From the NCBI GenBank assembly GCA_902805735.1, contig CADCTW010000001.1, positions 62,001-126,000 on the forward strand: a DNA stretch of 64,000 nucleotides, in the 5' to 3' direction. A model generated the notes under the pieces. That model had not been told where the DNA came from. It did not search any database and saw only the letters and a list, made by a program, of their open reading frames with translations. The translations under genes and the position numbers were made by a program. The first letter of the stretch is position 1, and each line of letters begins with the position of its first letter. This DNA is from an uncultured Gemmatimonadota bacterium. GTDB taxonomy: Bacteria; Gemmatimonadota; Gemmatimonadetes; Longimicrobiales; Longimicrobiaceae. Of the stretch, positions 1-7,807 are shown in pieces.

Positions 1-764
1 ACCGCGCGCGCCCCGGCCCGCACCGCGGCGGCGAAGGGCGGGAGGACGTGCTCGCGGACGCCCCGCGGCGTGAGGTCGGCGGGGGTGCGGTCGCGGCCGG
101 TGCGCGGCACGCCGTAGCCCAGGTAGTGCTTCAGCGTGGCGGCCACGCGGCCGTCGCGCTGCATCCCCATCACCATCTCGCGCCCCAGCAGCGACGCCAC
201 CAGCGGGTCCTCGCCGAACGTCTCGTAGAAGCGCGCCCAGAGCGGCTGGCGCCCCACGTCCAGCACGGGCGCGAAGTTCCAGGGAAGGGCGGAGGCGATG
301 GCCTCGTCGCCCGTGACCTCGCCGGCGCGCCGGGCCAGCGCGGGGTCGAAGGTGGCCGCCATCCCCAGGTTGTGGGGGAAGATCGTGCCGCCGCGCGTGT
401 AGTTGGCCCCGTGCACGAAGTCGATGCCGTACAGCACGGGGATCCGCAGCCGCGTGCGGTTCACGGCCACGTCCTGGATCTCGCCGATCAGTGCGTGCCA
501 ACCCTCCAGCGTCAGCGACCCGCCCACCACGTTGAGCAGCGACCCCACGTGCCGGTCCACCAGCGCCTCGCGCAGCTTCGCCGAATCCAGGCGCACGCTG
601 TCGCGCGCGGGCCCGCCCCTGGCCGCCACGGCCGCCAGGGTGAGCTGGGTCATCTGCCCCACCTTCTCCTCCAAGGTCATCCGCGCCAGCAGCGAATCCA
701 CCCGCGTCTGGGCGGAAGCCGAGCCCGCGAGCGCCACCCCCAGCAGAGCCACGATGTACCTCAT
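1..764 (-). CDS. Glycoside hydrolase family 3 beta-glucosidase-like protein (3' end outside window)
   Basis: Secreted or periplasmic glycosidase of family GH3. The reading frame starts at ATG 764 and is open to the window edge, so only about 254 N-terminal residues are visible. A signal peptide (MRYIVALLGVALAGSASAQ) is followed by a typical GH3 start, RMTLEEKVGQMTQ, then YGIDFVHGANY, the PWNFAPVLDVGRQPLWAR segment, RFYETFGEDP and the substrate-binding KHYLGYG motif. The catalytic Asp (SDW-type motif) would lie outside the window. It likely acts on beta-glucosides or xylosides; the exact substrate cannot be read. It lies downstream of the M16 pair on the same strand, separated by a family A hairpin. 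Confidence 0.9.
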   Translation of the reverse strand, partial: MRYIVALLGVALAGSASAQTRVDSLLARMTLEEKVGQMTQLTLAAVAARGGPARDSVRLDSAKLREALVDRHVGSLLNVVGGSLTLEGWHALIGEIQDVAVNRTRLRIPVLYGIDFVHGANYTRGGTIFPHNLGMAATFDPALARRAGEVTGDEAIASALPWNFAPVLDVGRQPLWARFYETFGEDPLVASLLGREMVMGMQRDGRVAATLKHYLGYGVPRTGRDRTPADLTPRGVREHVLPPFAAAVRAGARA

Positions 765-779
765 CCTTACTCCATAAGC

Positions 780-831
780 CACAGAGGCACAGAGAAGACC
801 CAATCTCTGTGCCTCTGTGTCTCTGTGTGAG
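780..831. repeat. Family A palindromic repeat, copy 1 (full hairpin)
   Basis: Short left arm 780-795 (CACAGAGG and CACAGAGA units), loop, right arm 804-831. The right end is 5 bp from the M16 stop codon (837-839); the other side is 15 bp from the GH3 start. Confidence 0.9.
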
Positions 832-836
832 CCCCC

Positions 837-2276
837 TTATCGAACCTTGACCCCGTTCGGATCCAGCACTTCCACCGTGCCCAGGTTCAGCGCCCGGATG
901 GGCGCCTCGATCTTGGACAGGTCGCCGGCCACCACGATGGTGAGCGCGTCCGGCGTCAGCCGCGTCCGGGCGATGCGCGCGACGTCGGCCGGGGTGACGG
1001 CGGAGAAGCGCTCGCGGTACGTGTTGTAGTAGTCCAGCGGCTGCCCGTTCTGCAGGAGCTGCTGGATGCGGTCGGCCAGGCCCTGCACCGTCTGGATGGA
1101 GCTGGGGAAGCTCCCCACCACGTTGGCGGCGGCGGCGCGCAGCTCATCCGCCGGCACCGGCTCGGTGGCGATGCGGCGGTACTGGCTCACGATCTCCGCC
1201 ACGGCCGAGTCGGTGGCGTTGGTGCGCGCCGAAGTGGCCATCATGAAGGTGCCCGAGAGGGGGCGCGCGATCAGGTCGCTCCCCGCGCCGTACGTCCAGC
1301 CGTGCCGCTCGCGCAGGCTCATCATCAGGCGCGACCGGAAGCCGCCCCCCAGCACCTGCGAGAGCGCGGTGTACGGGATCAGGTCCGGATCGCTGGCCGT
1401 GACCGCCGCGTGGCCCACGCGGATCCCGGACTGCACCGAGCCCGGGCGGTCCACCAGGATGATGCGCGTGGCGTTCACCGGGCGCAGCGCGGGGCGCGGC
1501 AGCGAGGCCGCCGTGCCGCCCGCGACGTTCCACGAGCCGAAGGCCCGCTCGGCCATGCGGCGCGCCTCGTCCTGCGTCACGTCGCCCACCAGGAGCAGCG
1601 TGGTGTTGGCGGGGGAATACATGCGCTGGTGGTACGCCACGGCGTCGCCGCGCGTGATGCGGGGCAGCGACGCGGCCGTGCCGGCCACGGGGCGCGAGTA
1701 CCCGGTGGCGGAGTCGAACAGGGCGCGGTTGTGCGCCAGCCCGGCCAGCCCTTCCACCGTGGAGTTGAGGCGCACCGCGCCGGCCACCATCTGGCCGCGC
1801 ACGCGCAGCAGCTCGCTTTCCGTGAAGGCGGGCGAGGTCACCGTGGTCGCCGCCAGCTCCAGCGCGTCGCCGAAGGTGCTCTTGGGCGCCGTGACGTTGG
1901 CGGTGGCGAACTCGAAGCCCGCGCCGGTGCCGAACGACGCGCCCAGCGCCTCCATGCGCTCGGCGATCTGCGGGCCGGTCAGGGTGCGCGTGCCCTCGCG
2001 CAGCACCTGCGCCGTCAGCGAGGCCAGCCCGTTCTTCTCGGCCGGCTCGTACATGCTGCCGGCGCCGACCAGCACGCGGCCCGTGACGATGGGAAGCGTG
2101 TGCTTCTCCACCACCACCACGCGCACCCCATTGGGCAGGCGGAACTCGCGCGCCGGCGGGATGGTGAAGGGGCGGAGCTGCCCCGGCGCCGGCGGCTGCT
2201 CGGTGGGCTGCTGCGCCGCGGCCGGCAGCGCGATCAGAGCGCCCGCGAGCGCCGGGAGGAGGAAGCGGCGGTTCAT
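837..2276 (-). CDS. M16 family peptidase-like protein, catalytically inactive partner
   Basis: 479-residue exported protein of the M16 (insulinase/pitrilysin) fold. It starts with a signal peptide (MNRRFLLPALAGALIALPAAAQ), then an M16 N-terminal domain (FRLPNGVRVVVVEKH) and a second M16 domain ending near residue 475. The zinc motif HxxEH is missing: the equivalent segment reads GLASLTAQVLREGT. This is typical of the non-catalytic subunit of two-gene periplasmic M16 systems. ATG 2276 overlaps the stop of the upstream M16 gene by 4 bp (ATGA), so the two are translationally coupled and probably form a heterodimer that degrades small peptides. The longer open frame running upstream to 3725 is a shadow of the first gene. 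Confidence 0.92.
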   Translation of the reverse strand: MNRRFLLPALAGALIALPAAAQQPTEQPPAPGQLRPFTIPPAREFRLPNGVRVVVVEKHTLPIVTGRVLVGAGSMYEPAEKNGLASLTAQVLREGTRTLTGPQIAERMEALGASFGTGAGFEFATANVTAPKSTFGDALELAATTVTSPAFTESELLRVRGQMVAGAVRLNSTVEGLAGLAHNRALFDSATGYSRPVAGTAASLPRITRGDAVAYHQRMYSPANTTLLLVGDVTQDEARRMAERAFGSWNVAGGTAASLPRPALRPVNATRIILVDRPGSVQSGIRVGHAAVTASDPDLIPYTALSQVLGGGFRSRLMMSLRERHGWTYGAGSDLIARPLSGTFMMATSARTNATDSAVAEIVSQYRRIATEPVPADELRAAAANVVGSFPSSIQTVQGLADRIQQLLQNGQPLDYYNTYRERFSAVTPADVARIARTRLTPDALTIVVAGDLSKIEAPIRALNLGTVEVLDPNGVKVR

Positions 2277-3682
2277 CGGTTCACCTGCATGGCAGTGGGG
2301 GCGGGGCGGGGCTTGGGAACGAACACCAGCGTGGCGCGGTTGTTGGCGCCCATCCGCTCGCGGATCAGCGCCTGCACCTGCGCGGGGGTCACGTTCTGGA
2401 TGGCCTGCAGGCGGGTGTTGATCCAGTTGGGGTTGCGGTAGAACGTGTAGCCCTCGGCCAGCACGTCCGCCCGCCCGCCGAAGCCGCCCATCGTCTGCAG
2501 CCCGTTGATGATGGAGAAGCGCAGGTTGGCCTTCACGCGGTCCAGCGCCGCCGGGGTGATGGCGGCGGCCATGCGGTCGAGCTCGGCCGTGAGCGCGGCC
2601 TCCAGCGAGTCCGGGCGCGCGCCGGGCTTGCCGGTGGCCGTCACCACCATCAGGTCCGCGCCGTCCACGAAGCCGAAGTTGAAGGCCCCGGCGCCGGTGG
2701 CCACCTGCTGCCCGCGCACCAGCGACTGGAAGAGCGGCCCCGTGCGGGAGCTGATGGCCGCCGCCAGCACCTGCACCGCGTTGCCCTGCGGCCCGCGCGC
2801 GTTGGGCATGCGGAAGCCCACGTACACGGCCGGGGCCGGCGCGTTGGCGTCCTCGATCACCTCGCGCGAGCCCTGGCCGATGACGGCGGGAAGGGTCATG
2901 CTGCGCAGCGGGGGCGGCGCGGGCCCGCGGCGGATGTCGCCGAAGTGCTTGCGCACCATCCCCTTCACCTGGGCCACGTCGATGTCGCCCGCCACCACCA
3001 GCACCGCGTTGTTGGGCGCGTAGTAGGTGCGGAAGAAGTTGGTCACGTCGGCCGGGGTGGCGGCGGAAAGGTCCGCCATGGAGCCGATCACCGAGTGGTG
3101 GTACGGGTGCCCGGCCGGGAACACCCTGCCCAGCATCCGCTCCTGCCACACGCCGTACGGCTGGTTGTCCACGCCCTGCCGGCGCTCGTTCTTCACCACC
3201 TCGCGCTGGTTCTCCAGCTTCTCCGGCGTCAGCGTCTCGGTGAGGGTGCCCATGCGGTCGCTCTCCAGCCAGAGCGCCAGCTCCACCTGGTTGCTGGGCA
3301 CCGTCTCGAAGTAGTTGGTGCGGTCCGTGTTGGTGGTGCCGTTGATGTCCGAGCCGGCGCGCGCCCCGGCGTCCTCCAGCAGGGCGAAGTGCTTGCCGTC
3401 CGGCACGTTGCGGCTCCCCTTGAACATCATGTGCTCGAAGAGGTGCGCGAAGCCGGTGCGGCCGGGCGCCTCGTGCTTGCTCCCCACGTTGTACCACACC
3501 GCCACCGCCGCCACGGGGGCCGAGCGGTCCACGTGGTAGATCACCTTGAGCCCGTTGGGAAGGGTCTCTTCCGTGTAGCTGATGCGGATGGCCTCGCCGG
3601 CCGGCGCGCGCTGCGCGCCCTGCGCCACGGCCACGGCGGGCGCCAGGGCGAGCAGGGGGACTGCCAACAGGATGGGCTTCAT
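2273..3682 (-). CDS. M16 family zinc metallopeptidase, catalytic subunit
   Basis: 469 residues with a signal peptide (MKPILLAVPLLALAPAVAVA). It has the inverted zinc motif H80-L-F-E83-H84 and the third ligand E161 in REVVKNERRQ, the correct spacing for the M16 family. The C-terminal M16 domain includes YYAPNNAVLVVAGD. It is predicted to act in the periplasm on peptides, together with the inactive M16 protein encoded immediately downstream with a 4-bp overlap. ATG 3682 is the natural start because the signal peptide begins there. Confidence 0.95.
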   Translation of the reverse strand: MKPILLAVPLLALAPAVAVAQGAQRAPAGEAIRISYTEETLPNGLKVIYHVDRSAPVAAVAVWYNVGSKHEAPGRTGFAHLFEHMMFKGSRNVPDGKHFALLEDAGARAGSDINGTTNTDRTNYFETVPSNQVELALWLESDRMGTLTETLTPEKLENQREVVKNERRQGVDNQPYGVWQERMLGRVFPAGHPYHHSVIGSMADLSAATPADVTNFFRTYYAPNNAVLVVAGDIDVAQVKGMVRKHFGDIRRGPAPPPLRSMTLPAVIGQGSREVIEDANAPAPAVYVGFRMPNARGPQGNAVQVLAAAISSRTGPLFQSLVRGQQVATGAGAFNFGFVDGADLMVVTATGKPGARPDSLEAALTAELDRMAAAITPAALDRVKANLRFSIINGLQTMGGFGGRADVLAEGYTFYRNPNWINTRLQAIQNVTPAQVQALIRERMGANNRATLVFVPKPRPAPTAMQVNR

Positions 3683-3901
3683 GTTTCCTCGTGCGGATGA
3701 CGGGAACAGGTGGGAGGACCCCCACCCGCGCGGCGGGTGCTGCGGATGCCGAGCCGCGGCACGGCGGCGCGCGAGCTGTCCACTCTACTCGCGCGGGCGG
3801 AAAATGGCAACAAGCGTTTGGGGCGCGGGGGTTGCGGCGCGGCGGGCGGGCGCGGAGGTTGGGTGCGGCTCCCCGTCCCAGACCCTTTTGCCCGCTCTCT
3901 C

Positions 3902-4792
3902 ATGCCCCACTTCTTCGGTACCCACGCCATCGACAACGGCGGCATCCACATGGCCGCGCTGCGCGCCGGGAGCGCGGGGGCCCGTGCGCTGCAGGTCTTC
4001 ACGGCCCCGCCGCGCTTCTACGGCGAGCGGGCGGGGATGAAGCCGGAAAAGGCCAAGCGCTTCCACGAGGCGCTGGCCGAGGCCGGGATCGAGCCGCGGC
4101 ACGTGGTGGTGCACGGCGCGTACGTGCTGGGCGTCGCCACGCCGGACGAGGCGAAGTGGGTCCGCGCCAGCGCGGGGCTGACGAAGGAGCTGGAGCGCTC
4201 CACCGCGCTGGGGGTGGGCGCCATCTGCTTCCACCCCGGCTCCGCCAGCGACGGCGACACGGCGGCCGCCGCGAAGCGCGTGGCTCGGGCCATCAGCGCC
4301 GCGCTCCGAGCCGTGGAGGGGTCCACGCGGGTGCTGGTGGAGAACACGGCGGGCGCCGGCAAGACGCTGGGACGCACCGCCGCCGAGGTGGCCGACATCC
4401 TGCGCCACGTCCCGGACGAGCTGCGCGAGCGCACGGGGTACGGGCTGGACACCTGCCACCTGTTCGCGTCCGGCTACGCGCTCAACGAGTCCAGGAAGAA
4501 GGTGGGCGAGATCCTGGACGAGTGGGAGGATGCCACCGGCGAGCACCCGGGCTTCATCCACCTCAACGACAGCGAGGGCGCGCTGGGGAGCAACAAGGAC
4601 CGCCACGTGCTCATCGGCGACGGGCAGATCGGCGCCGACGGGTTCAGGTGGCTCCTCGCGGACCCGCGCAGCCGGGGCATCCCGCTGATCCTGGAGACGC
4701 CGCAGGAGAACCCCGAGGTGGCGGATGACGACCCCTCCGCCGACCCGTGGGACACGCGCATGATCGAGCTGCTGAACGGGATGGCCAGGTGA
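3902..4792 (+). CDS. nfo: Endonuclease IV (AP endonuclease)
   Basis: 296-residue TIM-barrel AP endonuclease that cleaves 5' of abasic sites in base excision repair. Recognisable parts include the start MPHFFGTHAIDNGGIHMAA, ALQVFTAPPRFY, VVVHGAYVLG (zinc-ligand His region), ICFHPGSA, VLVENTAGAG, YGLDTCHLFASGY, FIHLNDSEGALGSNKDRH with the DRH motif, and LILETPQENPE. The start at ATG 3902 matches the usual family start and length (about 285). Upstream in-frame codons to 3710 are GC-rich filler. No clear Shine-Dalgarno is visible before the ATG. A family A half repeat follows 4 bp after the stop. Confidence 0.95.
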   Translation: MPHFFGTHAIDNGGIHMAALRAGSAGARALQVFTAPPRFYGERAGMKPEKAKRFHEALAEAGIEPRHVVVHGAYVLGVATPDEAKWVRASAGLTKELERSTALGVGAICFHPGSASDGDTAAAAKRVARAISAALRAVEGSTRVLVENTAGAGKTLGRTAAEVADILRHVPDELRERTGYGLDTCHLFASGYALNESRKKVGEILDEWEDATGEHPGFIHLNDSEGALGSNKDRHVLIGDGQIGADGFRWLLADPRSRGIPLILETPQENPEVADDDPSADPWDTRMIELLNGMAR

Positions 4793-4796
4793 ATGC

Positions 4797-4828
4797 CTCA
4801 CACAGAGGCACAGAGACACAGAGAGAAG
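4797..4828. repeat. Family A repeat, copy 2 (left half only)
   Basis: CACAGAGG, CACAGAGA and CACAGAGA units, beginning 4 bp after the nfo stop. Its purine-rich end GAGAGAAG lies just before the GTG start of the next gene. Confidence 0.85.
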
Positions 4829-4831
4829 CTT

Positions 4832-5287
4832 GTGAATAGAGTGTGGATGGTGGCGCCGCTGCTGGGTGCGTGCGTGCCGCCGGTGCCCTCCGGCGCCGCG
4901 CAGGCCGGCGAGGGCGGCGTGCAGGCGGTGTTCGAGGGGATCAACGCGCACCGTCAGCGCAGGGGGTGCGCGCCGCTGGTGTGGAGCGACGCGGCGGCGC
5001 GGGCGGCGCGGCTTCACAGCGCGGACATGGCGCGGCGGGGCTACTTCAGCCACACCTCGCCCGAGGGCACGCAGGCGTGGGACCGCGCCCGCGCGCAGGG
5101 GATCGCGTACTCGCGCGCGGCCGAGAACATCGCCATGACGCAGGGCGGCGCGCGCGACGCCGTGCGCCTGTGGGTCGGCAGCCCGGGGCACCGGGCCAAC
5201 ATCGAGAACTGCGCCCTCACCCACACCGGCGTGGGCGTGGCCGGGGCGTACTGGACGCAGCTCTTCTTCACCCCCGCGGCACGGTGA
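4832..5287 (+). CDS. CAP/SCP-PR1 domain lipoprotein
   Basis: Small exported protein with a CAP (SCP/PR-1-like) domain, a fold found in many secreted bacterial proteins of uncertain biochemical role. Start GTG 4832 is preceded by GAGAGAAG. The N-terminus WMVAPLLGAC resembles a lipoprotein signal, with the Cys as the probable lipidation site. CAP motifs are INAHRQRRGCAPLVW, ARLHSADMARRGYFSHTSPEG, AENIAM, VRLWVGSPGHRANI and a C-terminal GVGVAGAYWTQLF. The open frame extends upstream into the family A repeat (giving a spurious MPHTEAQRHRE start). It overlaps the next gene by 4 bp (GTGA). Confidence 0.82.
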   Translation: MNRVWMVAPLLGACVPPVPSGAAQAGEGGVQAVFEGINAHRQRRGCAPLVWSDAAARAARLHSADMARRGYFSHTSPEGTQAWDRARAQGIAYSRAAENIAMTQGGARDAVRLWVGSPGHRANIENCALTHTGVGVAGAYWTQLFFTPAAR

Positions 5288-5541
5288 ACGACGACCTCCG
5301 CGCGCGCCGCGCCCACCGGCGGCGCTTCCTGGAGCGCCTGTACGAGGCCTCCGAGCAGGGCGACAGCGAGTACCTGGACGGCTACGAGCTGGCTGGCGAG
5401 CTGGGCCTCTCGCGCCAGGACGCCGAGCGCTTCGTGCGCTACCACCTGGACCACGGCTTCGTGGTGACCACGGGCCGCCACGGCCTCACGGTGCGCATCA
5501 CCGCGCAGGGGATCGACCACGTGGAGCGGGGCACCGAATGA
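5284..5541 (+). CDS. Small conserved protein, winged-helix-like
   Basis: 85 residues, GTG start overlapping the stop of the CAP gene and ATGA overlap with the next gene, so it sits in a coupled three-gene unit. The sequence FLERLYEASEQGDSEYLDGY, then ELAGELGLSRQDAERFVRYH, HGFVVTTGRHGLTVRITAQG suggests a winged-helix fold with two helices and a beta wing. This is a structural inference only; no family is recognised and no DNA target can be proposed. Confidence 0.75.
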   Translation: MNDDLRARRAHRRRFLERLYEASEQGDSEYLDGYELAGELGLSRQDAERFVRYHLDHGFVVTTGRHGLTVRITAQGIDHVERGTE

Positions 5542-5990
5542 TCCACGTCCCCCTCCGCGACGCGGACCGCTACGCCGCCCTCCTCCCCGGCATGGACGCG
5601 GCGCTGGCCTGGCTGCGCGCCTTCGACCCCGCCCTCCCCGACGGGCGCCACCCGGTGGATGGCGAGCGGGTGTTCGCGCTGGTCTCGTCGTACGCCACGG
5701 GCCCGTCCACCGAGAAGCGCTTCGAGGCCCACCGCCGCCACGCCGACGTGCAGTGGATCGCCTCCGGCGCCGAGCGCATCCTCCACCTCCCCGCCGAGGG
5801 CCTGGCCGTCGCCGAGCCGTACAGCGAGGAGACCGACGTCCTCTTCTTCGAGGAGCCGAAGGTGAGCAGCTCGCTGTTGATGAGCCCCGGCGACGCCGCG
5901 GTCTTCCTCCCCGGCGACGCGCACAAGCCCGGGTGCATGGCCGGCGCCCGCCACGGCGTACGCAAGGTGGTGGTCAAGATCCGGCTTTAG
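5538..5990 (+). CDS. YhcH/YjgK/YiaL (DUF386) family protein
   Basis: 150-residue cupin-like protein of the YhcH/YjgK/YiaL family (beta-galactosidase beta subunit / TabA relatives), linked in other bacteria to sugar and biofilm metabolism. Features seen: FALVSSYATGPSTEKRFEAH, HADVQWIASGAERI, a beta-rich centre and GDAAVFLPGDAHKPGC, the family's conserved His/Asp end. It starts with ATG inside the stop of the preceding small gene and ends 2 bp before a family A hairpin. Confidence 0.9.
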   Translation: MIHVPLRDADRYAALLPGMDAALAWLRAFDPALPDGRHPVDGERVFALVSSYATGPSTEKRFEAHRRHADVQWIASGAERILHLPAEGLAVAEPYSEETDVLFFEEPKVSSSLLMSPGDAAVFLPGDAHKPGCMAGARHGVRKVVVKIRL

Positions 5991-5992
5991 GC

Positions 5993-6052
5993 CTCACACA
6001 GAGACACAGAGGCACAGAGGTAAATTCACCTCTGTGCCTCTGTGTCTCTGCG
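5993..6052. repeat. Family A palindromic repeat, copy 3 (full hairpin)
   Basis: Left arm 5993-6021, right arm 6028-6052. It fills the whole space between two convergent stop codons (ends 2 bp from 5990 and 0 bp from the TAA at 6053-6055). Confidence 0.95.
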
Positions 6053-6886
6053 TTATTCCATTCGCTCGGTCACCGCTTCCAGGTAGGCGTCAGGGTCCAT
6101 CTCGTGGGCTTGCGCCAGCTTTTTCAGCGCCTCCTCGCCCGGAACGAAGCCATGCTCTATGCGCCTCAGGTGGCGCGCGGTGATTCCCCTGATCTCTCGT
6201 TGCAGCAGCCCTCGCTCCGTGCGGAAGGCGCGGACGGCCGCGCCGAACGCCTTGTCCTCCGTCGTCTTACGGACCATCGCCTCCGCCCTGACACGCGGGT
6301 CCGCGGCCTCAAAGACGTCGTCCATCGTCAGGTGGACGTCGGCGCCGGGCCAGTGCAGGAACATTCCATCAGGATCGACATCGAACCCGTTTCGCTCTTC
6401 AGGCCGGATTCGCGACAGGGCCGGGTACGCCGCGAAGGGGATCTCGAAAGACTTCAGAGCACAGTTCCGCACGACGAGGTGGTCCCCCATGGCCGTCGCG
6501 TTTGCGACAACGCGCGCTTGGATGCCCCGTTTCCATGCCCAAACGAAGCGCATGGGAACGCTGTCGCCGTGATGGACCAGCAGGTTTCGCAGGAGCCTGA
6601 GCTTCGCGCGTTCGAAGATGTACGGGAGCCACTCCGCCTCGACATCCGAGTCCACGAGGAGGGCGCGAAGCCGGTTGGCTTTGTTCGCGGCGGATACGAG
6701 ATGCGTGACCTCGTGCAGATGAGTGGCCCGCGTGAAGACGGCCAGCCTGGGCGCGTGCGATGCCTCCTCCACCGAATCCGCGCCCAAAAAGCGCACACGG
6801 TCATCGGCCCCGCCCATCCCCCGGAAATCGGCGCCCGCATCGCGCCCGACCAGCACCGTGAGCTCGTGATCTGAATCGAAAGCCAT
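6053..6886 (-). CDS. DUF2442 and HTH-domain protein, second gene of a toxin-antitoxin-like pair
   Basis: 277 residues from ATG 6886, which lies 2 bp after the stop of the upstream small gene and has AGGCGA before it; an in-frame start at 6910 would overlap that gene by 22 bp. The middle segment LKSFEIPFAAYPAL..GMFLHWPGADVHLTMDDVF matches the DUF2442 pattern. The C-terminus (RTERGLLQREIRGITARHLR, then RIEHG) reads as an XRE-type helix-turn-helix. The first 130 residues are not recognised. DUF4160/DUF2442 neighbours are a recurrent pair in bacteria, often listed as putative toxin-antitoxin; that role is inferred here. The HTH could bind the inverted repeat at 7189-7231. Confidence 0.72.
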   Translation of the reverse strand: MAFDSDHELTVLVGRDAGADFRGMGGADDRVRFLGADSVEEASHAPRLAVFTRATHLHEVTHLVSAANKANRLRALLVDSDVEAEWLPYIFERAKLRLLRNLLVHHGDSVPMRFVWAWKRGIQARVVANATAMGDHLVVRNCALKSFEIPFAAYPALSRIRPEERNGFDVDPDGMFLHWPGADVHLTMDDVFEAADPRVRAEAMVRKTTEDKAFGAAVRAFRTERGLLQREIRGITARHLRRIEHGFVPGEEALKKLAQAHEMDPDAYLEAVTERME

Positions 6887-6888
6887 GA

Positions 6889-7173
6889 TTATCGCCTGCG
6901 CTCGGGACACACCTTGCGATTGAACTCGGCGAGCAGGTGCCGCTTGTGGCGCATCACCATCTCGTAAAGTGCTTCCTGATCGGTCCTGGAGAACGCGCCT
7001 CCCATCTGCATCTTGTACTCCCAGCTCAGCCCGCGTTTACGCGTGGTGCGGAGGAAGAAGACGCGAACGACGTATTGGCCCCGCCGCAGCACCTCGAAGT
7101 GGTGTGGGTAGTGGTCGGCGGACGGGAAGTAGCACTTCAGCCCCTCGATCTCGAAGGCTTCGACCTCGCCCAC
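6889..7173 (-). CDS. DUF4160-like small protein, first gene of a toxin-antitoxin-like pair
   Basis: 94 residues from GTG 7173, preceded on the minus strand by GAGGAG at suitable distance. The segment GLKCYFPSADHYPHHFEVLR and the C-terminal YEMVMRHKRHLLAEFNR resemble DUF4160 proteins (aromatic/His-rich N-terminus, 'hkeeLlenw'-type end). The biochemical function of the family is unknown. It is followed after 2 bp by the DUF2442-HTH gene and preceded by an inverted repeat at 7189-7231. The pair is boxed by family A copies 3 and 4. Confidence 0.65.
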   Translation of the reverse strand: MGEVEAFEIEGLKCYFPSADHYPHHFEVLRRGQYVVRVFFLRTTRKRGLSWEYKMQMGGAFSRTDQEALYEMVMRHKRHLLAEFNRKVCPERRR

Positions 7174-7188
7174 ACTCGGGTCTCCTCA

Positions 7189-7231
7189 GAGGACATAGAT
7201 TCTCATAGCCAGCTAATACAATAATGTCCTC
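7189..7231 (-). promoter_or_regulatory. Inverted repeat / probable operator-promoter of the DUF4160 pair
   Basis: GAGGACAT (7189-7196) and its exact inverted copy ATGTCCTC (7224-7231) flank an AT-rich 27-bp centre, lying just upstream of the Shine-Dalgarno of the 94-residue gene. On the minus strand a weak TTGTAT ... TCTATG pair with 16-bp spacing lies inside. Autoregulation by the downstream HTH protein is an inference. Confidence 0.5.
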
Positions 7232-7248
7232 GCCGCGGTTCCACCAGG

Positions 7249-7303
7249 TACACAGAGGCACAGAGAAGAACTTATCTCTGTGCCTCTGTGTCTCCGTGTG
7301 AGC
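7249..7303. repeat. Family A palindromic repeat, copy 4 (full hairpin)
   Basis: Left arm 7249-7268 (shorter), right arm 7275-7303. The right end directly touches the TAA stop (7304-7306) of the TlpA-like gene. Confidence 0.93.
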
Positions 7304-7807
7304 TTATCTGTTCAGTGCAGCAGCGAGCGCGCGTACCAGGCCCGGGTCTTCGGCGCTGACGGGGCCGACGTGCTTCCAGAGGAGCGTACCGTCCGCGCCG
7401 ATCAGGAAGGTGGTGGGGACGCCGACCGTCGCGAAGGTGGAGGAGACGCGGTCGTCGGGGTCCAGCCAGATGGGGTAGGTGGCGCCGTACCGGCGCAGGA
7501 AGGCGCGGATCTCGTCGTCCTGGCCGGGCTCGTCGATGCTGACGCCCACCACCTCCAGCCCGCGGCGCGTCCGGTGGATCTTCTGGAGCGCGGGGATTTC
7601 CTGGCGGCAGGGGTGGCACCAGGTGGCCCACACGTTCAGGAGCACGGGGCGGCCGCGCAACGCCTGCAGCGACACGGGCCTGGCGCCCTCCAGCGCGACC
7701 GCCGCGAACTCCGGCGCGGGCCTGCCTACGGCCGGCGCTCCGCCGGGGGCCTCTCCGCACGCGGCGAGGATCAACAGGAGGAACAGCGGGGAACGGCTCC
7801 GCTTCAT
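7304..7807 (-). CDS. TlpA-like thiol:disulfide oxidoreductase lipoprotein
   Basis: 167 residues, thioredoxin fold, periplasmic and membrane-anchored. Lipobox LILAAC gives lipidation at C17; the redox motif is WC64-HP-C67 in LNVWATWCHPCRQEIP. Also typical of TlpA/ResA proteins are VVGVSIDEPGQDD and VGVPTTFLIGADGTLL with the cis-Pro region. It probably reduces disulfides or metal-bound cysteines of a partner. ATG 7807 overlaps by 4 bp the stop of the upstream Asp-box lipoprotein, which carries a Cys cluster and is a candidate partner. Confidence 0.93.
   Translation of the reverse strand: MKRSRSPLFLLLILAACGEAPGGAPAVGRPAPEFAAVALEGARPVSLQALRGRPVLLNVWATWCHPCRQEIPALQKIHRTRRGLEVVGVSIDEPGQDDEIRAFLRRYGATYPIWLDPDDRVSSTFATVGVPTTFLIGADGTLLWKHVGPVSAEDPGLVRALAAALNR

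Noticed and set aside
48-830. Long plus-strand open frames opposite the GH3 gene
   Set aside because: His/Arg/Gly-rich sequences without domains, antisense to a clear GH3 frame and running into a repeat; shadow frames of high-GC DNA.
2277-3725. N-terminal extension of the second M16 protein
   Set aside because: The frame upstream of 2276 is out of phase with the true catalytic M16 gene and low in coding quality; a signal peptide starts at ATG 2276.
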